The notes: a model not told the origin generated them from the sequence alone. 64,000 bases of DNA from an uncultured Clostridia bacterium (GCA_944386365.1 CALXAT010000010.1:1-64000), one strand, 5' to 3'. Shown: positions 6,724 to 16,439, numbered from the stretch's first letter. A program made the numbers and translations.

Positions 6724-7611
6724 TTAAATCAATTCGATTCCTAATAAAGCTCTATATTCCCCTTTTTTCGTTAATGATTTGTTATATATACCAATAATAA
6801 CATTCTGTTTTTCTTTTTCTTCCTCTTCATTTTTTATGATAACTTTATCAGCCTTTATTCCTAATAACATCCCATTTTGTTTTCCTAATGATGAAAATGG
6901 AATGACTTTTAATCTTGATATATATTCTTCTCTAACTTTATCAGATATTTCACTAAAATCACCTCCTAAAATACTTTCTATATGATTTAATATTTCTTTT
7001 GGGATACATTCATATAAAAGTGTATGTTCTATAACAATAACAGGTGTATTCGTAATTGGTTCTTTTAAAAAATTTCCTGTATCAATCATTGCTTTTGTCT
7101 CTATTTTTTTCATATTTATTATTACCTCTATATTGCAAAACATATCTTTTGCAGATATTTTATTTTTTACTACTTTAAATCCAATGATAATTATCACAAA
7201 TGCAATAATAGCAGATACAAATATAATTTTTAATGAATTTGAGTTTAGTATTAATCCATTATTTTTCAATAATTCTTGTGGTTTTACTACATATATTAAT
7301 GCAAATGCAGCCCCTCCAAAAACAAATGACGTTAAATAAAAAATCAATGTAAATTTCAATAATTTTTTTAGACTTTTAGGATTAAATGCAATATATATAA
7401 TGACAAAAGATAATATCAATTTTAAGAAAAAATTAGAATATATTTTTAATCCGGATATATAGGAAATGATTGTATAAATAGCACCTACTAAACTTGCTAA
7501 TATTACTCTTATCTGCTTTATTTTTAATTTTAAAACCACTGCTGTTGCAAACAGTATAATATAATTCATTAACAAATTTTCTATTAATACCACATCTACA
7601 TAAATTGTCAT
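6724..7611 (-). CDS. spoIIGA: Sigma-E processing peptidase SpoIIGA
   Basis: SpoIIGA is the membrane aspartic protease that cuts pro-sigma-E after engulfment signalling. The 295-residue length is usual. The N-terminal half holds five hydrophobic segments (about 5-30, 35-52, 60-78, 87-109 and 128-148). The C-terminal half is the protease domain with the catalytic MIDTGNFLKEP motif, Asp at residue 177. It ends seven bases before the sigE ATG, in the standard spoIIGA-sigE operon order. Confidence 0.95.
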   Translation of the reverse strand: MTIYVDVVLIENLLMNYIILFATAVVLKLKIKQIRVILASLVGAIYTIISYISGLKIYSNFFLKLILSFVIIYIAFNPKSLKKLLKFTLIFYLTSFVFGGAAFALIYVVKPQELLKNNGLILNSNSLKIIFVSAIIAFVIIIIGFKVVKNKISAKDMFCNIEVIINMKKIETKAMIDTGNFLKEPITNTPVIVIEHTLLYECIPKEILNHIESILGGDFSEISDKVREEYISRLKVIPFSSLGKQNGMLLGIKADKVIIKNEEEEKEKQNVIIGIYNKSLTKKGEYRALLGIELI

Positions 7612-7680
7612 TTATTGATCACCTGCTTATCTATTCTACTACCTATCCATCAAAAAAACTGTCCTTTCTTATTGTAAAAA

Positions 7681-7718
7681 AAAAGAAATAATCGGTAAAA
7701 TTCGATTATTTCTTTTTG
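7681..7718. terminator. Terminator of the ftsA-ftsZ transcript
   Basis: A perfect 15-bp stem (7681-7695 with 7704-7718) with an 8-base loop and A/T flanks lies about 35 bases past the ftsZ stop. Confidence 0.85.
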
Positions 7719-7753
7719 TTTATAGAGTTCTTTCTATCTTATTTGATAGTCAT

Positions 7754-8875
7754 TTACATATTTTTATTTTTATTTTTTCTTAAGAAAGATGGTATATCTA
7801 AATCATTTTGTGAAGTGTTTACTTCTGAACTTGCTGGAATTGAATTAATTTTCTTTTCCCAAGTTTTTGATACTAAATTATCTACTCCAATACTTGATAT
7901 TGGTTCTGTTTTTTCAAATCCTGTTGCAATAACTGTAATTTGAATTTCGTCTTCCATTGTAGGATCTGTTACTGTACCAAAGATAATATTCGCTTCTGGA
8001 TCAACACTGCGTTGAACTAATTCTGCTGCTGTATTTACTTCATGTAATCCTAAATCTTCTCCACCTGTAATATTAATAATAACACCTTTTGCACCTTCAA
8101 TTGATGTTTCTAGCAATGGACTTTGAATAGCTTCTTTTGCAGCATCTTCTGCTCTATTTTCTCCTGATGCTCTACCTACACCCATATGTGCCATACCTTG
8201 ATTTAGCATGATTGTTTTTACATCTGCAAAGTCTAAGTTAACAAGTCCTGGTATAGCAATTAAGTCTGATATACCTTGTACACCTTGTCTTAATACATCA
8301 TCAGCCATTTTAAAAGCTTCTATAATTGATGTTTTTCTATCAATTATTTGTAATAATTTATCATTTGGTATAACGACTAATGTATCTACCTTTCCTTTTA
8401 AACTTTCTATTCCTCTTTCTGCTTGAGAAAGTCTTTTCTTTCCTTCAAAAGTAAATGGTTTTGTAACAACACCAATTGTTAATATTCCCATTTCTTTAGC
8501 AGCTTGTGCAACAACAGGTGCAGCACCTGTACCTGTTCCTCCACCCATTCCGGCTGTAACAAATACCATATCTGCTCCTCTTAATACTTCTGCTAATTCT
8601 CCTTTACTTTCTTCTGCTGATTGTGCTCCAATATCAGGATTAGCTCCTGCACCTAATCCTCTTGTAATTTTTTCTCCTATTTGAATTTTCGTGTTTGCTT
8701 TTGATGTTTGTAGGGCTTGTCTATCTGTATTGACCGCAATAAAATCTACTCCTTTAATTCCTGCATCAATCATTCTATTGACAGCATTATTTCCTGCCCC
8801 TCCAACACCTATAACTTTTATTGTTGCTGTTCCATCCATCATTGTAATATTATTATCATCATTGTAATCCATCAT
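7754..8875 (-). CDS. ftsZ: Cell division GTPase FtsZ
   Basis: FtsZ polymerises into the cytokinetic ring. The 373 residues contain the nucleotide-binding [13 protein letters not shown] near residue 25, the tubulin signature [10 protein letters not shown], the T7-loop region ending in [11 protein letters not shown] with its two acidic catalytic residues, and the C-terminal peptide [10 protein letters not shown] that binds FtsA and SepF. The start is ATG 8875 with GGGAGG nine bases upstream; a second ATG follows directly. It lies 45 bases after ftsA in the same transcript. Confidence 0.97.
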   Translation of the reverse strand: MMDYNDDNNITMMDGTATIKVIGVGGAGNNAVNRMIDAGIKGVDFIAVNTDRQALQTSKANTKIQIGEKITRGLGAGANPDIGAQSAEESKGELAEVLRGADMVFVTAGMGGGTGTGAAPVVAQAAKEMGILTIGVVTKPFTFEGKKRLSQAERGIESLKGKVDTLVVIPNDKLLQIIDRKTSIIEAFKMADDVLRQGVQGISDLIAIPGLVNLDFADVKTIMLNQGMAHMGVGRASGENRAEDAAKEAIQSPLLETSIEGAKGVIINITGGEDLGLHEVNTAAELVQRSVDPEANIIFGTVTDPTMEDEIQITVIATGFEKTEPISSIGVDNLVSKTWEKKINSIPASSEVNTSQNDLDIPSFLRKNKNKNM

Positions 8876-8920
8876 TTAGTTTTTCCTCCCTTATCTTTTA
8901 TATATTTTAAAATTAATATC

Positions 8921-10150
8921 TTATGTATAGAAAAACTCTTTTATTTTTTCTATAATTGTCTTTAAAAAGTTTTCGTTATTCTGTGTATCAATACTACTTG
9001 AAACTGTCTTTGCAAATGGTCTTGCAGCTATATATCTAACTAAGGCATAGCTTGTTCTATATGTTGGCTTTACAGTACTTATCGCCCTTCCTGTTGAAAT
9101 TTTTACTGGAATATTTAAGTTTATTTTTCCGGCTACATCACTTTTATTAATATTGACAATTCCCTGTCCTGTTAAAACGACATTGTTAATTTTATGCTTT
9201 AATCCATTATTGGTTATATCTTTATTAATAATGGAAAACATTTCCTCTATTCTTGCTTCAATAATTTCTATTAACTCAGAACTTTTAATGATTCTATTTT
9301 TATTTTCATCTTTTGAAGTGTTTAGTATGATATCATTATCATTATCAATAAAAGATTTTAATGCTAGTCCATATTGTCTTTTTAGCTTGTCAGCTTCTTC
9401 TTCTGATATATTTAACACAACAGCAATATCATTGGTTATATTATCTCCTCCCAAAGGAATTGAATTGGTATAAATAAAACTATTGCCTTCAAAAACACCT
9501 ATATCAATATTTCCTGCTCCTATATCTAAAAGCATAATATTATCATGTAATTCATTACTATCTAATATTAAATTTCTTTCAGCCAATGTTGTTGGTACAA
9601 TTCCATCAATTTCTAAGTCTGCTTTTTTAAATATTGCATGTAATTGTCTTACATAATCTTTATCTGCTAATATGATTTGTGCACTAATTGTAAAACTTGA
9701 ACTTAAGTTTCCAACTGGATCTGCCACGATTGTTCCATTATCTAATATTATCTTATCTGGAACAATATCAATTAATGTCTTTCCATCTGGTATTTCTATA
9801 TCTTTTACTTGCATAATAGCATTTTGTACATCTCTAACAGATATTCCAGAATATTTATCTTTTACTTCTTTTGTAATGGTATTTTGCACAATGGTTACAT
9901 ACTTTCCCGGAATTGTTACATATGCTGAATTAATTTTTAAATTGGTTTCTTCTTCAGCATCTTTTATTGTTTTGGCTATACTTAAACTTATTTCATCTTC
10001 ATTTATTATTTTACATTTTTTTAGTCCACTACATTTATATGAGGTATTGCTTATAATTTCAATCTGACCAAAGTTATTTACTTCTCCTACAACGGTGCAA
10101 ACCTTACTTGTGCCTATGTCAATACCTACTATGATATCACCTATTGCCAA
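8921..10150 (-). CDS. ftsA: Cell division protein FtsA
   Basis: FtsA is the actin-like protein that tethers FtsZ to the membrane. The phosphate-1 motif GDIIVGIDIGTSKVC is at the N-terminus, phosphate-2 is MLLDIGAGNIDIGVF, and the adenosine loop region is VVLTGQG. The C-terminus ends in IEKIKEFFYT, a typical amphipathic membrane-binding helix. I place the start at TTG 10150, six bases after a TCCTCC complement (GGAGGA), giving 409 residues. The open frame runs further upstream but that extension is not conserved and lacks a ribosome binding site. Confidence 0.93.
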   Translation of the reverse strand: MAIGDIIVGIDIGTSKVCTVVGEVNNFGQIEIISNTSYKCSGLKKCKIINEDEISLSIAKTIKDAEEETNLKINSAYVTIPGKYVTIVQNTITKEVKDKYSGISVRDVQNAIMQVKDIEIPDGKTLIDIVPDKIILDNGTIVADPVGNLSSSFTISAQIILADKDYVRQLHAIFKKADLEIDGIVPTTLAERNLILDSNELHDNIMLLDIGAGNIDIGVFEGNSFIYTNSIPLGGDNITNDIAVVLNISEEEADKLKRQYGLALKSFIDNDNDIILNTSKDENKNRIIKSSELIEIIEARIEEMFSIINKDITNNGLKHKINNVVLTGQGIVNINKSDVAGKINLNIPVKISTGRAISTVKPTYRTSYALVRYIAARPFAKTVSSSIDTQNNENFLKTIIEKIKEFFYT

Positions 10151-10190
10151 GTTAATTCCTCCATTTATTAGTATATTTTTTCTAAGTGTA

Positions 10191-10219
10191 TATATATTAC
10201 ATTTTAAAAAAAAAGTCAA
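10191..10219 (-). promoter_or_regulatory. ftsA-ftsZ promoter
   Basis: TTGACT (10214-10219) and TATATA (10191-10196) are spaced 17 bases apart on the minus strand, about 40 bases before the ftsA start. This indicates that ftsAZ can be transcribed separately from the murA-sbp block. Confidence 0.6.
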
Positions 10220-10337
10220 TAGCATTTGTAACATTTTTGTAATATTTTTGAAACAATGCTGTAATACTATTTTTGTTCTTTTTACACTCTTTTTTATTAT
10301 CTATATTTATTCTTCTATATTTTTTCCATTTAAATAA

Positions 10338-10396
10338 GAGTTGATCTTAAAATATTTTTTATTTTAGCTCTTTTCTGTTGTTTTTAAGATAAACTC
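10338..10396 (-). terminator. Hairpin downstream of sbp
   Basis: GAGTTGATCTTAAAA (10338-10352) pairs with 10382-10396 with one mismatch, across a 29-base loop. It separates sbp from ftsA and is a plausible but weak terminator, because no strong U tract follows. Confidence 0.4.
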
Positions 10397-10416
10397 CTAT
10401 TTTAGATATCTTTTCT

Positions 10417-10812
10417 TCATTTTTCTTCTTGCTCTTCTTGTTTATTTCTTTTAGATGCCTTTTCTTTTATGATATCTGACCATTTTTCTACATAATATCT
10501 TCTAATTGTTCCTAAATTCATAAACATTCTCCATACAAAAACGATAATGGCTGCTAAATATATATCTACATTTAATTTTTGTCCCAAAATTGTTAATAAT
10601 ATGGCTAAAATGGCATTTCCAAAAAAACCTGATATAAAAATTTTTAAATCAAAATTCTTTTTTATGACTGAAGCAATTCCCCCAAATACAGAATCAAGTG
10701 CTGCTATAATAGCAATAGCCAAATAACTTGAATATGTATATGAAATCATTGGTGCATTTAATCCTAAGATTGCCCCTAGTATACATCCTATTAAGATTGC
10801 AATAAATATCAT
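10417..10812 (-). CDS. sbp: Small basic protein Sbp (DUF1290)
   Basis: This small membrane protein of unknown mechanism is encoded next to divIB, DUF881 genes and ftsAZ in many Firmicutes. The 131 residues contain three to four hydrophobic helices (about 2-20, 28-45, 58-77, 85-95) and a strongly basic, Glu/Lys-rich tail. The motifs GLNAPMISYTYSSYLAIAII and ALDSVFGGI are diagnostic. It is tightly linked to the upstream DUF881 gene (12-base gap). Confidence 0.9.
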   Translation of the reverse strand: MIFIAILIGCILGAILGLNAPMISYTYSSYLAIAIIAALDSVFGGIASVIKKNFDLKIFISGFFGNAILAILLTILGQKLNVDIYLAAIIVFVWRMFMNLGTIRRYYVEKWSDIIKEKASKRNKQEEQEEK

Positions 10813-10824
10813 TTTAAATTCCTC

Positions 10825-11517
10825 CTATTCTATATATTTGGTCTCAATCTCTCCATTGTATTTTCCTATTGTTATATCATTATCTTTTTCTATTGTTGCT
10901 GTATGTCCTAAGGTTTGTAACTCATCTACTTTACCACCATTTCCTGTTACTGCACTTTCCATATGTGATTGATTTCCTATTACTTTTATAACATAAGGTT
11001 CTAATATTCTTTGTCCATTTACTTTAATAAAAGCTCCTTCGCCTATATCAACAATATCTGTTGTGTTTATAATTCTTTGATCATTTATTGAAATTGCTTC
11101 TGCTCCTGCAAATTTTAATGCATTTACAATAATTAATAAATCATCTGCACTAATTGCAGCTATATCTTTTCCACTTTTTAATGTAATAACAATCCCTTCT
11201 CCATGAACATCTGTTAATCCTAGTAAAGTATTTGTTTGTTCCAATTCTTCTTGAACCAACTTACTTGCTTCATTATCAGATTCTTCATCATTTTTGTACT
11301 CTTCTATTTTTTGTGTGGTCTCCTCATATTGTGCATTTATTTCATCGTATTTTGTTTTCCAATTGGCTAACTCCGTTTTTAATTCTGTTTCTTGCATATT
11401 TTCTATTGCCGTAATATCTGTTTCATTTACAACTTTAAATTGCATCATCATAACCGTAACTAATGCAAAACATGCAATTCCTATGGTTATTGTCATTGTT
11501 ATTTTGCCTTTTTTCAT
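10825..11517 (-). CDS. DUF881 family protein (second copy)
   Basis: The 230-residue protein has one N-terminal membrane helix (about 8-26), a coiled coil (about 40-95) and a C-terminal DUF881 domain with the family signature GAEAISINDQRI followed by KVNGQRILEPYVIKVIG. The domain faces outward by topology. The family is linked to division or sporulation clusters (Bacillus ylxW/ylxX), and its function is unknown. It is a tandem paralogue of the next gene upstream, separated by 10 bases. Confidence 0.88.
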   Translation of the reverse strand: MKKGKITMTITIGIACFALVTVMMMQFKVVNETDITAIENMQETELKTELANWKTKYDEINAQYEETTQKIEEYKNDEESDNEASKLVQEELEQTNTLLGLTDVHGEGIVITLKSGKDIAAISADDLLIIVNALKFAGAEAISINDQRIINTTDIVDIGEGAFIKVNGQRILEPYVIKVIGNQSHMESAVTGNGGKVDELQTLGHTATIEKDNDITIGKYNGEIETKYIE

Positions 11518-11527
11518 AGTTGTCCTC

Positions 11528-12247
11528 CTACTCTTCTACATTTTTTAAGTATTCAAAATTAATAACACCTGAATATTTAGGTATTGTAATGTTATTTGAC
11601 TTTTCTAATTTCACACCTACACCATCTTGTTTCATATATTCTAAATATCCGCCAACTCTTTCTAATCCAGCTAAATATTCTGGTAATCCAATTGCTTTTA
11701 TAACAAATGGTGCACCAATTCTTTGTCCATTTATATCAATTGTATTTCCTCTACATGAAATAGCAGTTGTTAATACCCACCTTTGATCATTGATAGATAT
11801 TGCTTCTGCTCCTGCATTAATTAATTCATTAATTACACTCAAAACATCTAAATCATGAACAATTAAATCACTTGGATTTAATGTTGATGTTGCTATTCCT
11901 TTACCATCTGTTAATGTAATGGTAACACCTGGTCCAGTTACTTCTGTCATTCCTGTTATTTTATTTCCTTCTGTAATTTTTTGTTGTGCTTGTTCTAGTT
12001 CTGTATCATTTTGTGTTGCTTTTTCTCTTTCTTGCTCTAATTGTTCCTCTGCTTGCTCCAATTCTTTAAATTTGTTATCATATCTTTCTTTATATTTTAA
12101 TATTTCATCTCTTAACTCGTTTGCCTCTTGATTCTGGCTAATTGTAGAATCTGTATTTCTTATTGTTCTAACTTGTACAAAAATTCCTAAAGTTAATGCA
12201 AAACACATAACTCCTAGTATAATACTGATTGCCTTTTTATTTGTCAT
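11528..12247 (-). CDS. DUF881 family protein (first copy)
   Basis: The 239-residue protein repeats the layout of its neighbour: membrane helix at about 8-27, Glu/Gln-rich coiled coil at about 40-95, and a DUF881 domain with GAEAISINDQRWV and DINGQRIGAPFVIKAIG. The two copies differ throughout, so the duplication is old and functional divergence is likely. It lies between divIB and the second copy in a tight operon (14 bases after divIB). Confidence 0.88.
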   Translation of the reverse strand: MTNKKAISIILGVMCFALTLGIFVQVRTIRNTDSTISQNQEANELRDEILKYKERYDNKFKELEQAEEQLEQEREKATQNDTELEQAQQKITEGNKITGMTEVTGPGVTITLTDGKGIATSTLNPSDLIVHDLDVLSVINELINAGAEAISINDQRWVLTTAISCRGNTIDINGQRIGAPFVIKAIGLPEYLAGLERVGGYLEYMKQDGVGVKLEKSNNITIPKYSGVINFEYLKNVEE

Positions 12248-12261
12248 TATTTCACCTCTTT

Positions 12262-13263
12262 TTATACTTTTTCTCTAAAATAGGCTTTAAAATTATCATT
12301 AAAGTCACCGTTTACAAAGATATCACCTTCAACTCCTTTTTCTTGTTCTATAATTGCTACTACATATAGCATTTTATTACTTAAATTAGAAGTATCTCCT
12401 AAATGAATTGTTTTTTGTTCTTCTTGCATATATATACTATAATCATTTTTATCACTAATGTCAATATTTGTAACTTCATCATACAAGGCATTATCTTTCA
12501 ATGCACTAACAATTTTTAATATGCTTTCAAGAGATACTAAATCCTCTTCATTTAATCTATTTCCTGCCGTTATATTTTCTTCACTCGTTTTTATACCATA
12601 TATGATTGGTAAATTTAATTCATTTTGTGCAATTTCTAATATGTATCCTTGTGTGGTTATATAAGCAAATTCACCTAATACTGGTATGCTAAATACAGGC
12701 TCTCGTTCTGTTACCTCAATTTGTATTTTATTTGGTATAACTCTTTTTATTTTTACATCTTCTATGTAAGCATTTTGTTTTATATTATTCATGGCTTTAG
12801 TTGCAATAAATCTAAATATATTTTCATCTTTACTAATGCCAGATAAACTAATAATTGTATCACTTGACACTCTATTATTATTTAATACTTCTATGTCCTT
12901 TATATTAAATATTGGTGAACAAGTTGCAAATACAATAGCTCCTATAATAATTCCTAGTAACACAACAAATTTTATAATTTGTTTAATTCTTTTTATTGTT
13001 CTGTTTCTTTTTCTTTGTTGCTTTGTGAATTCTTTCTTTTTTTGTTCTTCCTGTTTTATTTTATTTTTATTTGTCATTCCTATAACTGTTTCTGTATCAA
13101 AGTCAAATTCGTCATCAAATTCTTGCTTTTTTCTCTGCTCAATTCTTTTTTCTCTTTCTTTTGCTTTTTTTCTTTTCATAATGTCATCAATTGTTTCTTC
13201 TTGTTCTTGTCCATTATCAAAATAATATAAGTTTACCTCTTGCTCTTTTTGTTTTTTTGACAA
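12262..13263 (-). CDS. divIB: Cell division protein DivIB/FtsQ
   Basis: DivIB links FtsL and DivIC to the septal wall synthases. The 333 residues comprise a long charged cytoplasmic N-terminus (about 1-90, Lys/Glu/Gln-rich), one membrane helix (about 93-112), a FtsQ-type POTRA domain beginning FNIKDIEVLNNNRVS, and the FtsQ/DivIB beta domain with ITEREP-like EVTEREPVFSIP. The cytoplasmic tail is longer than in model FtsQ. A GGAGG site (minus strand) supports the start. Confidence 0.9.
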   Translation of the reverse strand: MSKKQKEQEVNLYYFDNGQEQEETIDDIMKRKKAKEREKRIEQRKKQEFDDEFDFDTETVIGMTNKNKIKQEEQKKKEFTKQQRKRNRTIKRIKQIIKFVVLLGIIIGAIVFATCSPIFNIKDIEVLNNNRVSSDTIISLSGISKDENIFRFIATKAMNNIKQNAYIEDVKIKRVIPNKIQIEVTEREPVFSIPVLGEFAYITTQGYILEIAQNELNLPIIYGIKTSEENITAGNRLNEEDLVSLESILKIVSALKDNALYDEVTNIDISDKNDYSIYMQEEQKTIHLGDTSNLSNKMLYVVAIIEQEKGVEGDIFVNGDFNDNFKAYFREKV

Positions 13264-13292
13264 TTTGATACCTCCTTTTCTTATGTTTTGCT

Positions 13293-13330
13293 TATCTTAA
13301 GAGAAGTACTAATTTACTTCTCTTAAGATA
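13293..13330 (-). promoter_or_regulatory. 16-bp perfect hairpin at the murA-divIB junction
   Basis: Bases 13293-13308 are exactly complementary to 13315-13330 with a 6-base loop. The stem overlaps the last codons of murA and ends about 30 bases before divIB. No U tract follows on the minus strand, so it may be an mRNA-processing or stability element rather than a terminator. Confidence 0.6.
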
Positions 13331-14562
13331 TTTCCACGGATACTTTGAATTTTATTTTCAAAATGATCATATCCTCTTAATATATATTCTATATTTTCCA
13401 CTTTTGATTCTCCTTTTGTGGACAATGCTGCCATAACCAAAGCTGCTCCTCCTCTTAAATCTGTGGCTTTCACATTTGCATTATATAATCTTCTAACGCC
13501 TTTTATGATTGCGGTTCTTCCTTCTACTGTTATTTTTGCTCCCATTCTAATTAATTCCTGTGTATATTTATATCGATTTTCAAAAATATTTTCAACAATA
13601 ACAGAAGTCCCTCTTGCAACCGTTAATGCCGTTGCAAATATAGATTGCATATCTGTTGGAAATCCTGGATATGGCATTGTTTTTATATCTGTTGCTTTTA
13701 ATCTTTTAGGTGCATTAATTTCTATATTGTTTGCTTTTATATCTATTTTACATCCACATTCTTCTAATTTATTTACTATTGGTACAATATGTGTACTATT
13801 TATATTCTCTAACAATATATTTCCATTTGTCATTGCCGCCATACATAAAAATGTTCCTGTTTCTATTCTATCTGGCATAATCGTATAACTGACATCTTTT
13901 AATTTTTTAACGCCTATTACCTCAATTTTATTAGATCCTGCTCCTTTTACCTTGGCTCCCATTTTATTTAAAAAATTTTGTAAGTCAATAATCTCCGGCT
14001 CTCTTGCCGCATTAGTAATAATTGTTGTTCCTTCTCCTAAACAGCTTGCAAGTATAGCATTTTCAGTTGCTCCGACGCTTGGAAATTCAAAGTCAATTTT
14101 TTCCCCATTTATTTTATCACAACTACATGCTATTTTTCCATAGTTTTTATCAATATTTATTCCTAATTTTTCAAAAGCTTTTAAATGTAAATCAATTGGT
14201 CTTGTTCCAATATCACATCCTCCAGGATAAGATAGCGTACATTTTCTATATTTTCCTAATAAACTACCTGCAAAAATTACAGAAGAACGCATTTGCCTCA
14301 TCAATTCTTCAGGTATCTCATATTTCTGAACATCTTTTGTATTAATAATTACCTTATTTTTCTTTTTGGTTACTTTTCCTCCTATTTTTCTTAAAATTTC
14401 AAACATCATCTGTGTATCATGAATATTGGGAACATTATATAAGGTTGTTTCTCCACCATTTAATATGGTTGCTGCAATAATTGGTAAACTAGAATTTTTA
14501 GACCCAGATATTCTTACAATTCCTTCTAGTTTATTGCCTCCTCTTATTATGTAGCTAGACAT
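13309..14562 (-). CDS. murA: UDP-N-acetylglucosamine 1-carboxyvinyltransferase
   Basis: MurA transfers enolpyruvate from PEP to UDP-GlcNAc, the first committed step of peptidoglycan synthesis. The 417-residue length is standard. The N-terminal motif IRGGNKLEGIVRISGSKN binds substrate; the catalytic cysteine lies in PGGCDIGTRP (near residue 115), the fosfomycin target. Later motifs include MPDRIETGTFL and the C-terminal DLRGGAALVMAAL. It heads the divIB-sbp transcript. Only one copy is in the window; many Firmicutes have two. Confidence 0.96.
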   Translation of the reverse strand: MSSYIIRGGNKLEGIVRISGSKNSSLPIIAATILNGGETTLYNVPNIHDTQMMFEILRKIGGKVTKKKNKVIINTKDVQKYEIPEELMRQMRSSVIFAGSLLGKYRKCTLSYPGGCDIGTRPIDLHLKAFEKLGINIDKNYGKIACSCDKINGEKIDFEFPSVGATENAILASCLGEGTTIITNAAREPEIIDLQNFLNKMGAKVKGAGSNKIEVIGVKKLKDVSYTIMPDRIETGTFLCMAAMTNGNILLENINSTHIVPIVNKLEECGCKIDIKANNIEINAPKRLKATDIKTMPYPGFPTDMQSIFATALTVARGTSVIVENIFENRYKYTQELIRMGAKITVEGRTAIIKGVRRLYNANVKATDLRGGAALVMAALSTKGESKVENIEYILRGYDHFENKIQSIRGNILREVN

Positions 14563-14633
14563 CTTCTCTCCTCCTTTTATGTTTTTGTTATATTTTATGT
14601 TTTCTTTACATAAAAGGTGTATATGTAAGATAA

Positions 14634-14670
14634 AAAATGAGTTATCCTAACTTTTCGAATAACTCATTTT
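14634..14670. terminator. Bidirectional terminator
   Basis: AAAATGAGTTAT (14634-14645) pairs with 14659-14670 over 12 bp with a 13-base loop and T tails. It lies about 70 bases past the stop of the 14739-15047 gene. Confidence 0.75.
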
Positions 14671-14738
14671 AGATTTATAATTATCTTTATTTTTTATATC
14701 CTGTTTTTATATTTTACATTTTTTTCGCAACTTCTTTT

Positions 14739-15047
14739 TTATTTAATATCCTCTAAATACATAATCTCTTTATTTTGTGATTTTGCAAATTCAATTTCTC
14801 TACTTGTACTAAATCCAATATATTGATTAACATTAACAACAAAAATCGCATCAGCCAATTTAATCTTTGACATCTGCAATTCATCTAATAAATCCTCTTC
14901 TTCTTTTGTATAATTTCTTTTCATTACATGTGGTGTAATTCCAATCACTGCATATCCTTGCATTTCTAGCTTTTCATGCATTTCTTGTATTTTATCCCAA
15001 AATTTTAGTGAGCCAACTAAAACTACGATTTTGTTCTTTTTGTTCAT
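14739..15047 (-). CDS. Nucleoside 2-deoxyribosyltransferase-like protein
   Basis: The 102 residues have a Rossmann-like pattern: an opening strand KIVVLVGSLKFWDKIQEMH, a middle LADAIFVVNVNQYIGFSTSREIEFA, and a closing strand NKEIMYLED. The GxSTSREIEFA segment resembles the catalytic-glutamate motif of nucleoside 2-deoxyribosyltransferases and related phage and bacterial domains. The protein is shorter than classical enzymes (about 150 residues), so enzymatic activity on deoxynucleosides is uncertain. It may be the last gene of the rsmA-Nudix-HAD transcript. Confidence 0.7.
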   Translation of the reverse strand: MNKKNKIVVLVGSLKFWDKIQEMHEKLEMQGYAVIGITPHVMKRNYTKEEEDLLDELQMSKIKLADAIFVVNVNQYIGFSTSREIEFAKSQNKEIMYLEDIK

Positions 15048-15088
15048 AATTCTCCCTTTCTTCTTTGCATCATATTATTCCCTCTGGC

Positions 15089-15934
15089 TTAACTGATACC
15101 TATATTATTTTTCCTTAAAACTTTTAATATATATTTTTCAATTGCATTGGAAACGCCGTCATTATTATTCGAAGTGGTGATATCATTGGCAATCTTTTTT
15201 ACTTCATCTTTTGCGTTTTCCATCGCAATGCCTAATCCCGCAAACTTTAACATCTCCACATCATTTTCTCCATCACCAATTGCCATCACTTCTTCTTGTT
15301 TTATATGGTATTTTTGCATAACAAATTTAATAGCTTCTGACTTTTTTATTCCTTTTTTTACGATTTCTAAATATTCTGGAACACTACTGGTTATTTCATA
15401 TTTTTCTAGGATTTCTTTAGGAATTTCTTTTCTTTTTTCTATAATTTTCTCAGGTTTATCAATAAAACAAACTTTATAAATATAATTCTGTTTTTCACTA
15501 AAATTAATTTCATTAAAATCAACAATTTTCAAATTCATTCCCTTTAAATTTTTCATATTTCTTTGTACTACATCTGGTATTTTTTCCACACAATGTGCAT
15601 CTTTTTCATATATCATAATTGGTAACTCTAATATTTTTCCCAATTGAATTAATTCTTTCACTTCGTTAGCTTCTAAGTTTTTGGAATACAAAATTTCTTT
15701 TGATGCATTTTCTACAATCATTCCGCCATTAAAACAAATTGTGCATTGGTTTTCTTTTCTCAAATCTAGTTTATCTATAAATTTTTCTAGTCTATAAAAA
15801 GACCTTCCACTAGAAATCATAATTTTTACATTTTTCCTTGATGCTTCTTTTATAACCTTTATCGTTCTCGGCGTTAGTTCTTTATCATCTGTTACTAATG
15901 TACCATCTAAATCTATCGCTACTAATTTATACAT
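15089..15934 (-). CDS. Cof-type HAD-IIB phosphatase
   Basis: Proteins of this family are phosphatases acting on sugar phosphates, FMN or similar metabolites. Motif I DLDGTLVTDD is at the N-terminus, motif II SSGRS follows, the conserved Lys is in IKKSEAIKFV, and motif IV GDGENDVEMLKFAG is near residue 220. The alpha/beta C2B cap lies between. The 281-residue length is usual. The ATG overlaps the end of the Nudix gene by 8 bases, indicating translational coupling. Substrate cannot be predicted. Confidence 0.9.
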   Translation of the reverse strand: MYKLVAIDLDGTLVTDDKELTPRTIKVIKEASRKNVKIMISSGRSFYRLEKFIDKLDLRKENQCTICFNGGMIVENASKEILYSKNLEANEVKELIQLGKILELPIMIYEKDAHCVEKIPDVVQRNMKNLKGMNLKIVDFNEINFSEKQNYIYKVCFIDKPEKIIEKRKEIPKEILEKYEITSSVPEYLEIVKKGIKKSEAIKFVMQKYHIKQEEVMAIGDGENDVEMLKFAGLGIAMENAKDEVKKIANDITTSNNNDGVSNAIEKYILKVLRKNNIGIS

Positions 15935-16439
15935 TCTTTTTCTCCTCTTCTATTTTTTTCATAAAATACAAACATTCTTTTAAGCAATCATAATGTGATT
16001 TTGAAAATTCACCTTTTTGTTTCATCTTTTTTATTTCTTCTAAACTTGCCCATTTTACTTTTTCTACTTCTTCTTTTTGTATCTTTAGTTCTGACAAATT
16101 CACCTCTTTTTTTGCATAATAGATATCTACAAAAGAATCCTGTGTTTTTTTTGTAAATACCATTTCTATTTCATTTTCTTGCATGGGTAATCCTATTTCT
16201 TCCGATACTTCTCTTAAAATAGCATGTAAACTATTTTCCTTCGAAATAATATGTCCTCCTGTAGATGCCCACTTTCCATTCTTTTTTATTGCTCTTTTTT
16301 GAATTAAAAATTGATTTTTATCGTTTTGAATAAATATGATAACAATTTGTATATATCTTCCTTCTGGTAGATTCGCATCATTTGTTGTAATTATTCCCGT
16401 TATTTTTCTATTTTTGTCTACTAAATCTCTTTTTTCCAT
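15927..16439 (-). CDS. Nudix hydrolase
   Basis: The Nudix box is complete: G-x5-E-x7-REVSEEIGL at about residues 73-95 (beginning GGHIISKENS). The N-terminus EKRDLVDKNRKITGIITTND and the GRYIQIVIIFI strand resemble the isopentenyl-diphosphate isomerase or YfcD-like branch, which hydrolyses or isomerises nucleoside or prenyl diphosphates. True type I IPP isomerase residues are not evident, so a general Nudix diphosphatase is the safer call. It starts two bases after rsmA stops. Confidence 0.85.
   Translation of the reverse strand: MEKRDLVDKNRKITGIITTNDANLPEGRYIQIVIIFIQNDKNQFLIQKRAIKKNGKWASTGGHIISKENSLHAILREVSEEIGLPMQENEIEMVFTKKTQDSFVDIYYAKKEVNLSELKIQKEEVEKVKWASLEEIKKMKQKGEFSKSHYDCLKECLYFMKKIEEEKKNV

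Noticed and set aside
12791-13225. Long antisense reading frames opposite divIB and many other genes
   Set aside because: They are shadows of real genes, lack ribosome binding sites and encode unnatural hydrophobic Ile/Phe/Ser-rich strings.
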